Shown: positions 45,919 through 58,526, counted from the first letter of the stretch. The stretch is DNA of 64,000 bases from Zoroaster sp. YZ-2022 (GCA_029582265.1 CM055831.1:1217291-1281290), one strand, 5' to 3'. Numbers and translations: made by a program. The notes: generated from the letters alone by a model not told the origin.

Positions 45919-46706
45919 TGCGGCGTTCACACAGTGCCGATTATGGCTCCCGTTTGAGATCAGACAGCGCTACGACACGAAAAGTGAAAAAGTCGGATTA
46001 CTATCCTCAATGATCTGGAATGTCCTATCATTGTCTGAACGCAGTCGTATACGTTCGTAACAGAGTCCTGCGGATCGGGAAAGGTCCAGGGAGGTCGGCC
46101 AAGCACTCCCGACAGTAGATGCGTCCCGTAACATTCGGGAAACTCAGCCGATTTTGTCTAGTCGGATTACAATCGTGACTATGTCGTGACAGATTCTGCT
46201 GTATCGGATCAAAATCGTAACAATGTCCTGTGTTGTCTGGACGGTGTCTGGACGGTGTCCTGTGGATCGGGACGCTGTCGTGATGAACGGGCATGATCGC
46301 ACGATTCTTTTAGGACCGGACTATCACGTGACTAACGGTTTTCTAACGGATGTCTTCCGTCAGCGTCGGTTCACTGTCCGGTCACTGTCTGATCTCTGTC
46401 AGATCGCATTCGGGACAATCGGGACGCTGTCGGGACAGATTCGGTCGTTTTTTACCATGCGGAAGATACAAATCGGATCAGATTCGGATTGAGAACGGGA
46501 GAATCGGGACGAATTCGGCTGGAAACGGCTGAATCGGGACGCTTCCTGAACAATATCTGATTGTTGTCGTGATTAAATAAATGTTTTTACAAATTTGTGA
46601 ATTTCCCGCCACGAATCACAGGATCTTGATCAGACTTTTGACAAATTTTAATCGGGAATGGTCCTATCAAGGACGGTAGTAAACATCCTGAATGTGTGAC
46701 TGAGGC
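45919..46706. mobile_element. TTAA-flanked CG-rich element, 788 bp
   Basis: TTAA at 45915-45918 and 46707-46710; ends GCGGCGTTCACACAG and CTGAATGTGTGACTGAGGC are inverted with mismatches. The empty site is in unit 2 (27616). The body is rich in the word ATCGGGAC and related CGG words. TTAA use suggests a piggyBac or Kolobok relative. Confidence 0.78.
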
Positions 46707-48129
46707 TTAACCTCTCAACCTCTTCAATTCCCAAAAAGGGCACATTCTGGGCACCTAGATTAACTGAGATTCTTTCCAATTATGTTTTATGAAGAATTAA
46801 TCAGGCATGAAGCACGTACTGAAATTTACCAGGTGTGTTTATGTATTGCTTTTGGGAGGACTACCACTTGTTGACTCAATGTCACCCAATGATGCGTGAC
46901 GCTAACTCCTCATTCAGACATTTTCAGCATAGTTTAGAAACTCAGCCCAAGAATATACCCTTTTTAAGGGCTTCTTTAAAGTTTATTTTTTAAGGATTCA
47001 CAACTTTCCAAGTGGATTATTCATCTCTTGATGTAGATCTGTTTTCACATTGTGACATTGGTTCACCTTCCACTAATATGAACATGTATATTTGTTGAAC
47101 ATTGTGACATTGGTTCACCTTCCACTAATATTAACATGTATATTTGTTTCAATCCTTGTCTAACCATTTTACCTCCAAATCATTCTTTGGTTTTGGTTGT
47201 TCCTATAACTTCTAACAACATTGATTTCTTTATTGTGTTCTTCATAAAGGGTTCTCTTTAATCATTTTATTATCTATAAATCAAATATGTATCACCTGTG
47301 GGTTGCTATTTTGATGGCAACATTTGCTATTTTAACGGACATTTAATTTTTCATTAGAACATCGCCATTTGACTTGAGGATGTGAATACAAATGCTGTAA
47401 AATGACACATTTCTCAAAATATTTGCAAGAAACATGGTTTTACAGTAAATATGTAATGACATTAATTCAAAATGGTCCTGTCATAAAATCATGTTGGCAA
47501 TTTTTTTCTGTTAAACCAATCTTCTGACAACTATTTTGTGAAATATCTTATTTCAAAATATTTGTATCCCTTTCTAATACGAAATTATCAATGTTCCAAT
47601 AAAAAACACTGGTAATTACCTGAAAATAAAGAAACTGAGTGAATTATTATTGAAAATCTGACTTGATTGTAAGATGGAAATGAAATCAAACAAGAAATTA
47701 TTCAAAATAATTAGAAACTTTCTCAGGTTGCATTTATTGATGAATTTCTTGCATTGGGATATTGAACAATTGATTTGATTTTTGTCCTTTCACTGACGTA
47801 TCTATGAACCAGTTTCCCAGGTTCACTGAGTTCCACCATAACTGCGGTGATACCTACATTCTGGTCAAGTATTCATTTCCTATGCAGTCCAGCGCTTCAA
47901 ACAATCTGAACACTCTATTTGATGAAATGGTAAGCGTACCGCGTATTTGAGAATGCGTGTGACACGCACGTGCAGTGTGATACCACCACAGTAATAGCTG
48001 AAAACAGTGGTCACCGGATTATATCTGTTGATTCTTCCAAGTATAGATACATTTATATACATTTGACCAATGGTATACGCTCCCTTAAATAACAAATAAG
48101 AAGTTTTACATGTCCTATTTCAGATTTCC

Positions 48130-48252
48130 TTCCTAGCGAATCTGTCAGCAAAAGAGGTGCATAGTCTAGGCATGTCCATGGGAGGTACAGGATGGACACC
48201 ACCCAGGGCATACTTCCCATGAGCTTCCACACCAAGTATTGCCCTACAAGCT
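48130..48252 (+). pseudogene. Exon B of the SH3 gene (unit 4)
   Basis: Same CTATTTCAG acceptor and GTAAGT donor region as in unit 1. Phase 0 reads ISFLANLSAKEVHSLG to GTGWTPPRAYFP, then the same TGA. Several residue changes from unit 1 but an identical stop position. Confidence 0.55.
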
Positions 48253-48756
48253 GTAAGTTCAATTAAAACCCCTATACACTATTGGTAATCTCAAAATAAC
48301 ACAAATGATCAGTTTCACATGAAACTTACTTGGTGTAAAGTTGATAATGGTATAAAACAACCCTGATATCTTTATGTCTCGGGTTGATATCATTTAAGTA
48401 AAATTAAGAAATAATTTCCAAAATTAATGTCTGTTACTCAAAGACAGAAATTCCATATTGGATGCAGAAATGTTTCCATAAGTGTATACTGGCTTTTCAT
48501 ACAGACACATATTTGGTGAATATTGTATCATATAAGAATTTTTTTATTAGAATATAAATAAAAAACATTTTATAATTCATTGATTATTGTTATGTTATTA
48601 TAATTAAAACATATCATTTTTATAATGATAACAGATTACAACTTTTTTCCAAGCCAATTATAATACTGTTCTCTTTATAATTCACAACAATTTGAAACTT
48701 TGTCAGTTTTGATTTAAGAAGTGGTAATTTTTCTTTTGAATTCCAATGACCCACAG

Positions 48757-49899
48757 AGTCAGGGAGGCACAGAAAACTTCACATTTAACTCACCACCGTC
48801 ACAGAAGAAGACCGACCACTGCCGCGTGGTGGCGCTCTATGACTACACCGCCCAGATGAACTCAACCTCAGACAGGGTGACTGGATATCGGTGCTTCATG
48901 AAGACAACGAGAAAAGACACAATCGGTGACTCCGAGTTAGTAGTGGTCATGTGATGTATAGTGGGTACAAAATAACAACAAACCAGCAGTGCACTGTGTA
49001 TAAACATAGGGAGCTCAATGGAGGGTTTTAAAACAACGACCCATTGATAGCTGAATGGCAAGGGAAGGCAAACTGAATGTTCAAAATCATGTTATATTCA
49101 TTCTAGAATCTCTGTGCAATTTAAGCTCTGGAATTCACGTAATGCTTTGTGACTTTGTCAAAGTCATAGGAGACTGGCGTAGTATTTACTAACAGTCGTT
49201 TTCCCGGTTCTGGATAGCTGCAAATTAAAAAATTTGTTTAATCCACATCGCTTCAGATAGAAAATTGATACTTTACTGAGGTGAGGAATAACTAATGAAC
49301 TATTTAATGTGTAATTTTCATCCACTAAACTGCGATCGTTGTGAAGATATCGATCATTTAGTGACGCAAACTCGGTTGAACACTAAGTCGAAAACGTTAA
49401 AATACGAAGGTCCCCAAAAAGCGACATTGACGTTCTTTGCTGCCGACTGGAAAATGTAGTTACGTTTTTCAACATTGAATTTTTCTAAAGTTGTGAAAAT
49501 TTCGTTATTTTTATATAAAAGAGTTGAACAAACATTGAAGATAGCTCCAAAATGAGTGGTGGCCGAGCCTTGCCCTAGTTCCGGATAAAAACTTCTTCGT
49601 GCATTGATAATGTGCGTAATGTTTAGAAATTAAAATTGGGAACATCTCTGATCGATTTAGAGAACTTAAACTCGTGTTCCAACCAACAAATGCAACATCT
49701 ATGATGTGCCTTGTACATCAGAAGCACTCGGAAGAAGCCATGCTTTTCCATACACTACGTGTTGCTTGCTTGGTTTGTTTACATTTTATACCCACTATGA
49801 GTCACGTGACTCCGGTCGCCGATTGTGTCTATTGGTGGATAGGACAACTGGATAATGGACGGCAAAGATACTTCCCAGCAAACTATGTCACTGATGAAT
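48757..49899 (+). pseudogene. Exon C, SH3 exon split by a transposon (unit 4)
   Basis: 5' part 48757-48914 (linker, RVVALYDY, then the same 7-base deletion as unit 2); 3' part 49831-49899 (WWIGQLDNGRQRYFPANYV and the GTAAGAG donor). Here the Tyr of NYV, a stop in unit 1, is intact, so that lesion is private to unit 1. The transposon and the frame-shifting deletion are shared with unit 2. Confidence 0.8.
48915..49830. mobile_element. TIR transposon inside the SH3 exon (unit 4)
   Basis: Same ends and site as 29727-31208, 916 bp, without the LINE piece. It probably represents the original insertion. Confidence 0.8.
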
Positions 49900-49956
49900 G
49901 TAAGAGTGGGGTGCGGGGGGTCAGGAGGGGAGGAGAAGGGGTGAGATGGTAGCGTT

Positions 49957-50026
49957 GACTGGATATCACTGCTTCATGAAGACAACGAGAATTGGTGGAT
50001 GGCACAACTGGATAATGGACAGCCAC
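49957..50026 (+). pseudogene. Partial second copy of the SH3 exon, without the transposon
   Basis: GACTGGATATCACTGCTTCA through GAGAATTGGTGGATGG to GATAATGGACAG repeats the middle of exon C just downstream of the interrupted copy. It lacks the transposon, so it preserves the target site AGAATTGG. Confidence 0.75.
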
Positions 50027-50785
50027 CAGTGGGGGGCAGGGGGTCAGGAGGGGAGATTGGCTAAGTTCTGAATAATCCTTTATCTATAGTTATTCTTTGG
50101 CTATAAAAGGACATGATGTTTAGGATCTTTTGTAAATGAACCTATGTGTTAAAGGAACAGTATCGTCATGATCAAAGCGAACTTTCAACAGGGCATGGAA
50201 TCGGTATCCTAGTTTAATATGTGACTGAAAATTACTGGCTCATTTATGCAGAGGCAACAGTAATATGACCTTATCATGTGGGGTATTATGTTCAGTCAAT
50301 CTAAAACTAGCACTCTGATTCCATGCCCTGTTGTTTGAGACGATATTGTCCATTTAAGTATGGATACATTTACAGACATTTTACCAAAAGTGTATAATGA
50401 CTTTAAATCAATATCTCAATGAGAGAAGAAAAACATCATTTTATAGCAAGTTATTTATCAATTACAAACATTTTATTATATAGGCCTACACCATCAACAT
50501 TTTTTTTTTACAAATTTATACTTTGTTAAGACCTTGTGTCACAATTTTATTTGGATTCATGTGCTTCAAGTTTTCTAAAATATCCGTCCAGATAAAACAA
50601 AGTACATTTGTAAGGATTTCCTGATATAAAATACATTCAGCTTGTTGTATAAGGCCCATTTCATGATATTGCCCAAAAATGTTACGTATTAATTCAAGCG
50701 TTCTCTGCATTATCGTAAGGACTTTTGTGGCATAATTTTTATCAAAGCACCACTAATGGTATTTATTTCCCAATGGTATTTATTT

Positions 50786-53700
50786 CAGTGTCGTCTCCGT
50801 AGTTGTGCGCCTAACACGCTGCCACTACTGCTCTCTTGATTTTTCCTAAATTTGACTGTCAAGAGGTGTTTCTTCGTATTCAATTTAATATCACTGGATT
50901 TGTTATAACTTCAAGGAGATAACTGTGTCATCTATACATTGATTGTTGCTTCTACTTTTTCACATTGGAGTGAAATATCCGATGATTTGTCTTTGGATAG
51001 TATACATTTCTTCGCTACTGTGATTGTATCTCCCATGCCCTGCTCATTGGAGCGGAATGACCACTAACTAAGGAATCTACCCAGGCACTATTAACAATGG
51101 AGGTGCTACTTTTTACCCTGCTAATCTTCCTGGCTGGACAAGGGAATGGTGACTCATTATGGATAAACAGTGTACAGTGTTACACAGCTGGTGTCATCAT
51201 GGGCTCATCAAGATAGGCTAGTGCACCTAAGATATTTGTGTTGCCGAGTGCCATACTATGAAAATTGCACTGCTACCTTTCAAATTGAACTGTTGATATC
51301 TGGTGATATCAATCCTAATCCAGGACCTGGTACAACTCCATTACCAGGATCTCAATCTAAATCAATTCCCTACACCCATGATCAACTTCTTCGCATAGGA
51401 AATGCATCACCTGCTAAACATGTCTTGTCACATGCAACATTGGAGAAATTAAATCACCTTGGAATTCTCAATGTTTCTACCTATATGACTAAACCAAAAC
51501 ATCACTGCAAAACACATAGGGGAAGAAGGGCCGGCCGGCGTCGACAGAATCATATCCCTTTTATAGTCAATAACTCCCGTTCTAACCTACAACTACAAGT
51601 ATCACAGAAAGGATCTAACTTGGATAATCTTCGTTCTTTTGCTAACGTTAACTCTTCGGTTCAAACGAACACAAAAGTCTGTCTGTGGAATGCCCACTCA
51701 ATTCGTAATAAATCTACCGAATTATCATGATGTGGATATTATGTTCCTCACTGAAACTTGGCTCAGCTCAGATGATGATGCAGTAATCGGTGAGTGTACA
51801 CCTCCTGGCTATACGTTCTTGAATGTTCCTCGTGTATCAACGAATCGCGGTGGAGGCATCGGTGTGCTCTTCAAAACGCATCATAAACTGCGCCTAAAGC
51901 AAGTTGACTGTTTTAATTCCACATTTGAACACGTTTGTGTTACCAACAGCTCATCATCAATTAATTTTATCATTGTATATAGGCCCCCACCATCATCTGT
52001 AAATAATTTTAAATTATCTACTTTTCTTCACGAATTTGATCTTTTCATTGATGTAATCACACTTTTACCTGGTAAACTATTATTATTAGGTGATTTTAAT
52101 GTACACTGGGATAAGCCTACCAAACCTGATGTTAATCATATACTGACAACCACTACTGCTGCAAATCTTATTCAACATGTTCATGACCCAACACACATTG
52201 GTGGTCATGTTTTGGATCTGGTTTTTACTCGGAATGATGATTCTATCATAAGAGATTGCACGATTCATGAAAATCTAATGTCCGATCATCATGTCATTTG
52301 CTTGCTATTAGATGAAGCAAAGCTGCCTCCAATGCGCATTACCTCTACATTTGAAATTACCGCCAAATAGATAATTCTAAACTTGTACTTTCACTAAACC
52401 ATTTAAGAGACAGTCGCCCTGCTGAGACCGACGAGATACATATTTTAGCTGGTACAATACTGAAATCACAAACATACTTGATCGTCATGCTCCATCTAAA
52501 ACTAAAAATCGCACTGTAAAACATAGAATGCCTTGGTATAATGAACTTATTCATGAAGCACGTCAAAACAGACGACAAGCAGAACGTAGATGGAGGAAGT
52601 CACGTTCCTCATATCACCGCCAACTTTACATGGAGTCAAGGAAGGATGTTACTGATCTTTCCATTGAATCCAAGAAAGCATTTTCCTTGACAAATTATCA
52701 ACTGCTGACACCAAACAAGTGCATTGCATCATTAATACCCTACTTAATAATAACACACATCACCTTCCAAATTGTGAATCACATGCCCTCCTTAGTAAGC
52801 AATTTTCTACATTCTTCCAAAGGAAAATTATCATTATTCGTCGTGAACTTGACCTTCAGAATGGTTCAAGCATTTTTGCTGATCCAATAGATATATCTTT
52901 TCAATCACTATCGACCTTCGCTAACTACACAAACTGAAATATCAAAAATTATCTGCAATTCACCATCAAAATCATGTCGCCTGGATCCCTTGCCCACATG
53001 GATGCTTAAGGAAAACCTTACTCAAATTGTGCCAATTATTACTGATATTATCAACTCTTCTTTGTCGTCCGGAATCTTTCCTACTACAGCCCACCGTGCC
53101 ATCATTAAGCCATTACTAAAAAAGGCGTCACTTGATAAAAATATCCTTAAAAATTATAGACCCGTTTCGAATATCAGTTTTGTTGGTAAATTAATAGAAA
53201 AATTGCTTGTGCGACTATCTGAACATATGAATCAACATAATCTAATGGATCCCTACCAGTCAGCTTATAGACCCAAACATAGTACTGAATCTGCCCTAAT
53301 TAAAGTAAAAATGATATCATGTTTTCCTTAATTCAAATCAAGTTACCCTCCTAGTATTATTAGATCTTTCAGCTGCATTTGATACAATTGATCATAGCAT
53401 ATTACTTTCAAGGCTTATCATCCAGAATTGGCATAAGAGGGGTTGCACTTGACTGGTTCCACTCATATCTTAAGGGTTGGACCAGTCAGGTTGACATTGC
53501 TGGTGAATTGTCAGCACCATTTATTGCTGATTATGGCTTACCACAGGGCTCTGTCTTTGGTCCACTAGGTTACACTGTTTACACCCTTCCTGTTGGTGAT
53601 ATAGCACGGCACCACCAAATTTCTTATCATATATATGCTGATGATACACAATTATATATATCATTCAACCCTAATGTTCCGGTGAGATGAATCGTGCAAT

Positions 53701-54635
53701 CTCTAAACTTGAAAAAATGCATCTCAGACATTAAAACTTGGATGACTGTTAATAAGCTTAAACTAAATGATGATAAAACAGAATTCTTTGTCGCTGCTTC
53801 CTCCCATAATCTCAAACTTATCCCGATATTTCCATTACTATTGGAAATTCTTCTATTCACCCATCTGAATCTGTCAGGAACCTAGGTGCATTCTTTGACT
53901 CGGCTATGTCCATGTCTTCCCATATATTACATATATCACAAACTGTCAATTACTATCTTCGCAATATATCACGTGCCCGCAAGTTCATGGATGAATCTCG
54001 TGTCATCACGCCCGTTCGTTCATTGGTACTTTCACGGCTTGATTATTGTAATGGTTTGTTATCTTCTGTACCCAATGTACACATCCAACGACTGCAGCGG
54101 TTACAAAACTGGGCCGCACGTTTAGTTTTGCCGCCAACCGAAAAGCATGATCCCATACCCTTAATGCATTCGCTACACTGGTTACCAATACAACAAAGAA
54201 TAATGTTCAAGCATCTGTTGTTGTCTACAAATCCTTTCATAACCTTGCCCCAATCTATTTATCAAACTGCTTGTTAAAATATGTTCCAAGAAGAAATAAC
54301 TTGAGATCTGGAGATGATATCCTACGACTTGAATATCCTAGAACAAAGAGTGCGGGCGGTGACAGAACTTTCACTGTATGTGCCTCCCGTGCATGGAATA
54401 ATCTCCCGATCTCAGTTAGATCTTCTACCTCTATAAATAATTTCAAAAAATCTTTGAAAACGCATCTCTTTGTATAATTTTCCTACCTTTGTATTATTTT
54501 GTAATCATTGTTTCAACTGTTAATTTTAATGTAACTATTTTATTGTAAGTATATTTAAGTATCATTTTATATTTGTACGCGCTTTGAGCCTCCTGGGAAA
54601 AGCGCATTATAAATATTAATGTAATGTAATGTAAT
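50786..54635 (+). mobile_element. Near full-length CR1/L2-like LINE, degenerate
   Basis: Absent from units 1 and 2 at this place (16935, 31970). It starts near CAGTGTCGTCTCC and ends with a GCGCTTTGAGCC...AAAAGCGC hairpin and a (TAATG)3 tail, typical of L2/CR1-like elements. It encodes an N-terminal part with a 2A-like motif, an AP-type endonuclease and a reverse transcriptase, all broken by frameshifts. The left flank shows AATGGTATTTATTTC twice, indicating a rearranged target. Confidence 0.88.
51097..54477 (+). pseudogene. LINE polyprotein: signal-like start, 2A-like motif, endonuclease, reverse transcriptase
   Basis: An ATG at 51097 opens a hydrophobic start (MEVLLFTLLIFLAGQG) that is soon out of frame with what follows. 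The next frame (to 51730) carries GDINPNPGP at 51302-51328 and ends in the start of the endonuclease. The endonuclease continues in another frame with LTETW, GDFNVHW (about 52091-52111) and SDHHVI (about 52281-52298). Reverse transcriptase pieces follow at 52990-53330 (NYRPVSNIS), 53340-53400 (LDLSAAFDTIDH), about 53540 (LPQGS) and 53634-53651 (YADDTQ). The C-terminal tail ends at 54477. At least six frame changes make it non-functional. Confidence 0.85.
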
Positions 54636-54990
54636 TGGGAAGTGTGTGCAGAGTTAGGAACATTGTGCACGGAATTCAGGGACTGATGGGTAAATCCTAT
54701 AGGAAAATCTCACTAATTTTGTTTGACAAATTTTGACTACCATGCGAAACTATGAATTGTGTGCTTCAGTACTTGTCTAAGGTCTCTTTATATGAATTGT
54801 GTGCTTCAGTACTTGTCTAAGGTCTCTTTATTATCTGATTTTGTACATTTGCGTAGTCAATTTCTAATTCATATGACAGTAAATATTATGTTTCTTGTGC
54901 ATATGTTGCTGTGTATTTACCGCCAAATGTTGACTTTCTGCATTATAAAAAGGTCACATGAAAACGGTGTTAATCCTTTCATATGTTCCC

Positions 54991-56235
54991 ACCATTCAGT
55001 AAATACAATTCATTGTAGCATTCAGTAAATACAATTCTAGCATTCGGTAAATACAATTCATTGTAGCATTCAGTAAATACAATTCAATGTAGCATTCAGT
55101 AAATACAATTCAATGTAGCATTCAGTAAATACAATTCAATGTAGCATTCAGTAAATACAATTCATTGTAGCGTTCAGTAAATACAATTCATTGTAGCGTT
55201 CAGTAAATACAATTCAATGTAGCGTTCAGTAAATACAATTCATTGTAGCGTTCAGTAAATACAATTCAATGTAGCATTCAGTAAATACAATTCATGGTAG
55301 CATTCAGTAAATACAATTCATTGTAGCGTTCAGTAAATACAATTCATTGTAGCGTTCAGTAAATACAATTCATGGTAGCATTCAGTAAATACAATTCATG
55401 GTAGCATTCAGTAAATACAATTCATTGTAGCGTTCAGTAAATACAATTCATTGTAGCGTTCAGTAAATACAATTCATTGTAGCGTTCAGTAAATACAATT
55501 CAATGTAGCGTTCAGTAAATACAATTCATTGTAGCGTTCAGTAAATACAATTCATTGTAGCGTTCAGTAAATACAATTCATTGTAGCGTTCAGTAAATAC
55601 AATTCAATGTAGCATTCAGTAAATACAATTCAATGTAGCGTTCAGTAAATACAATTCATTGTAGCGTTCAGTAAATACAATTCATTGTAGCGTTCAGTAA
55701 ATACAATTCATTGTAGCGTTCAGTAAATACAATTCATTGTAGCGTTCAGTAAATACAATTCAATGTAGCATTCAGTAAATACAATTCATGGTAGCATTCA
55801 GTAAATACAATTCATTGTAGCGTTCAGTAAATACAATTCATTGTAGCGTTCAGTAAATACAATTCATTGTAGCGTTCAGTAAATACAATTCATTGTAGCG
55901 TTCAGTAAATACAATTCAATGTAGCATTCAGTAAATACAATTCAATGTAGCATTCAGTAAATACAATTCATTGTAGCGTTCAGTAAATACAATTCATTGT
56001 AGCGTTCAGTAAATACAATTCATTGTAGCGTTCAGTAAATACAATTCATTGTAGCGTTCAGTAAATACAATTCAATGTAGCATTCAGTAAATACAATTCA
56101 ATGTAGCATTCAGTAAATACAATTCATTGTAGCGTTCAGTAAATACAATTCATTGTAGCGTTCAGTAAATACAATTCATTGTAGCGTTCAGTAAATACAA
56201 TTCATTGTAGCGTTCAGTAAATACAATTCATTGTA
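54991..56235 (+). repeat. 26-bp minisatellite, about 48 copies (unit 4)
   Basis: Same unit as in units 1 and 2, but most copies read GCGTTCAG, and CAATGTA alternates with CATTGTA in a near-regular pattern. Blocks of four or five GCGTTCAG copies are followed by one or two GCATTCAG copies. Confidence 0.95.
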
Positions 56236-57006
56236 CTACTATATGTTTTATAAAATGAACAAAAGTGAAATTAAAGGGGCAGTATCGTCACGATCAACAG
56301 GGCATGGAATCGGAGTGCTAGTGTTAAAATTAACTCATTGACAGAAAATAATACCGCACAAGTCATACCATTGCTGCTGCATAAATAAGCCAGTAATTTT
56401 CAGTCACTGTGTTCATCTTAAACAAAGACACTGATTCCATGCCCTGTTGAAAGTCTGCTCCGATCGAGACGATAGTGTCCCTTTTTCACATTTAAATCTT
56501 ACATTTGTGAAAATACTGAATGTACTTGAAGAGTTAAATGTTATACAAAGCATAATTATTTCTCATGAACTTTGAACTTTTACAAGACATTTTTCTTAAT
56601 AAATTTACACCAAATGAGGTGAACTCACTATAACTGGAGACAGTTTGTGCTCATTGAAAACAATCTTTGACTTTAAACGCTAAGTGAATGTCATCATATT
56701 CATTACACTTAAACCCCTACTTTTCTGTAAAGACAGACAGAAGGTAAACATTTAACTAAATAATTTATATAAGAAATAATAAGAAATGAATTTTCATTTT
56801 GAAGAATTCACAAAATCTAAACAAATCTTTTGCATGCAGCTTAGCGCCAGTCCTTCATATCCAATATTCATCATCATTTGCTTAATCTGCCACTTTACAT
56901 CCGTTTTGTGAAACAAATGTATAGATTTTGAATTAGTGGTCTTTACATTTCCATGAAACTCTTTTGTACAGTCTTAAACAAAATTTCCTTGGATCTTTTC
57001 CCCTAG

Positions 57007-57197
57007 TTGCCCAGTTGGACCTCAGTCTGACAACCATCGGGAATGGGAAAGAGAAGGAGGAACTACGTCCTGGCACAGCGAAGTCAGAGAAGGCCCTCGT
57101 GAGTCTGTTTGAAGCCAAGCGAGAGTTGAAGGAGGAGATGGACACGAGTAAGACGTTAAGGATGGAGAGAGTCAAGGCCAAGCTGGCTACTGTCATG
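57007..57197 (+). pseudogene. Exon A, coiled-coil exon of the SH3 gene (unit 5)
   Basis: Acceptor TTTTCCCCTAG, donor GTATGA, open over its full length; differs from unit 2 only at a Gly/Asp to Gly/Asn change and at the next-to-last residues. It is as well preserved as any coding piece here, although the rest of its gene is broken. Confidence 0.65.
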
Positions 57198-57264
57198 GTA
57201 TGACTATTGCTTGAAAATCCATAATGCATCTCAATAAAATATGTACATCCAGTATAGAGCTGGT

Positions 57265-57462
57265 AAAACTTTGCATGGTGAGAATGATAAGTAAGACTAA
57301 TTGCGGTGACACCATGTGGAATCTCAATTGAGTAGTAATTAGTTCTGAAAAGAACTGGGGTACTGATCGAAACGTCGAGTTGTACCCCAGTTCTTTTCAG
57401 AACTAATTACTACTCAATTGAGATTCCACATGGTGTCACCGCAATTAGTCTTACTTATCAGT
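57265..57462. mobile_element. Foldback MITE downstream of exon A (unit 5)
   Basis: Same element and site as 19672-19868, arms GATAAGTAAGACTAATTGCG and CGCAATTAGTCTTACTTATC. Confidence 0.85.
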
Positions 57463-57643
57463 ATAGAGCTCTTACGACCGACTCTTATTATATATATATA
57501 TATACTGTATTGGTACTATATACATCTTTTTCATTGATCCGACAATTTTAGACAATGCAATTCTAAGTTAACCAACAAATAATTACAAAGAAATACACTA
57601 ATTACATATTTTTTTATTTCACTTTATAAACCTCTTTAATTAA

Positions 57644-58263
57644 CACTCCTGTTACTGTACATGCCAAAACCTGCCCAATTTGCACTGATGTAATAAGCAT
57701 AGGGCCCACAGCATTAACCTGCCAATGCATGTCATAACACTTGTATAGTAAGTACATCCACATGCCAAAACCCTTTGGAGGGTTTGGAGGGTTGGTTGTA
57801 GCTCTATGGTTTTAGCCAAGTCTGTAGCAAGTACACCAACATGCCAAAACATGTTGGAAGGTTTTGAAAGGTATTGGCACTAAGACTTAAAGTAAAGCTA
57901 AGTAATCCTCAATAAAATTCATCCAACTGTCAAAGCCTTTCAGAAGGTGCCTGAGCTACCCTGTACATAAACAGTAATCCCTAAAAGATATACACATCTA
58001 TCAGTCTATTACTTGCCAAAGGAATTTGAAATGTGCAGTGACTAACAGTAAACAGTTATGTACACAAACTATATATAGTACATATGGTAGTATATCTACA
58101 CCACCTTTCAAAACCTGCCAGTGTAATAATAATAATAATAATAAAGATTTATAGCGCGCACATATCCACCCTGCTGGGCGCTCAAGGCGCGGAAACAAAG
58201 AAAAAACATGAATACAAACAATATACAATGATAGCATAGGGGAAAAAAAATATATATAAATAA

Positions 58264-58297
<34 letters not shown>

Positions 58298-58447
58298 AAT
58301 AAAATAAAAAAAATAAAAAAAATTATGTACCGAGATACATGTACCTACAATGTAGTGCATAGTGAAGCAACTACATCAAAACCCTCCGGCTGACAGGTTT
58401 TGAAAGGTGCAGTTTCTAGGCCCAAAACTTCAATTTTTATAGGAGAG
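57644..58447. mobile_element. TTAA-flanked element (unit 5)
   Basis: Ends CACTCCT and AGGAGAG next to TTAA (57640-57643, 58448-58451). It lacks the 1.87-kb nested element of unit 2 and instead has a LINE/SINE tail at about 58122-58350. Confidence 0.65.
58122..58350 (-). mobile_element. LINE or SINE 3' end, minus strand, with poly(A)-rich flank
   Basis: On the minus strand it reads GCGCCTTGAGCGCC, then GCGCGCTATAAATCTTTATT and (ATT)n. That is the 3' hairpin and tail of an L2/CR1-like element or a SINE using it. An A-rich tract of about 70 bases is at 58245-58325. Unit 2 lacks the insertion (22395). Confidence 0.65.
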
Positions 58448-58526
58448 TTAATATCAAAAAGTTTACACATTCAATGTTACTAAATTGTGTTGAGTTTTAT
58501 AAACAAATACAACAATTTTCTTTATA

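Larger units (their letters stand above)
36912..56605 (+). repeat. Unit 4 of the duplicated segment
   Basis: Starts in the right end of the foldback MITE (GGTCTTTCTTATCCTCTTCACC), so exon A and the MITE's left part are missing. Then come exon D, a TRIM-NHL pseudogene, exon B, exon C with a transposon, a partial second exon C, a full-length LINE and the 26-bp array. It is the most invaded unit: two LTR-like insertions, two TTAA elements, an hAT-like element and a TA-flanked MITE. Confidence 0.8.

Noticed and set aside
46028..46532. Coding regions on both strands of the CG-rich TTAA element
   Set aside because: Open frames occur in several frames because of the repeated CGG words and lack any domain; the element has clear non-autonomous ends.
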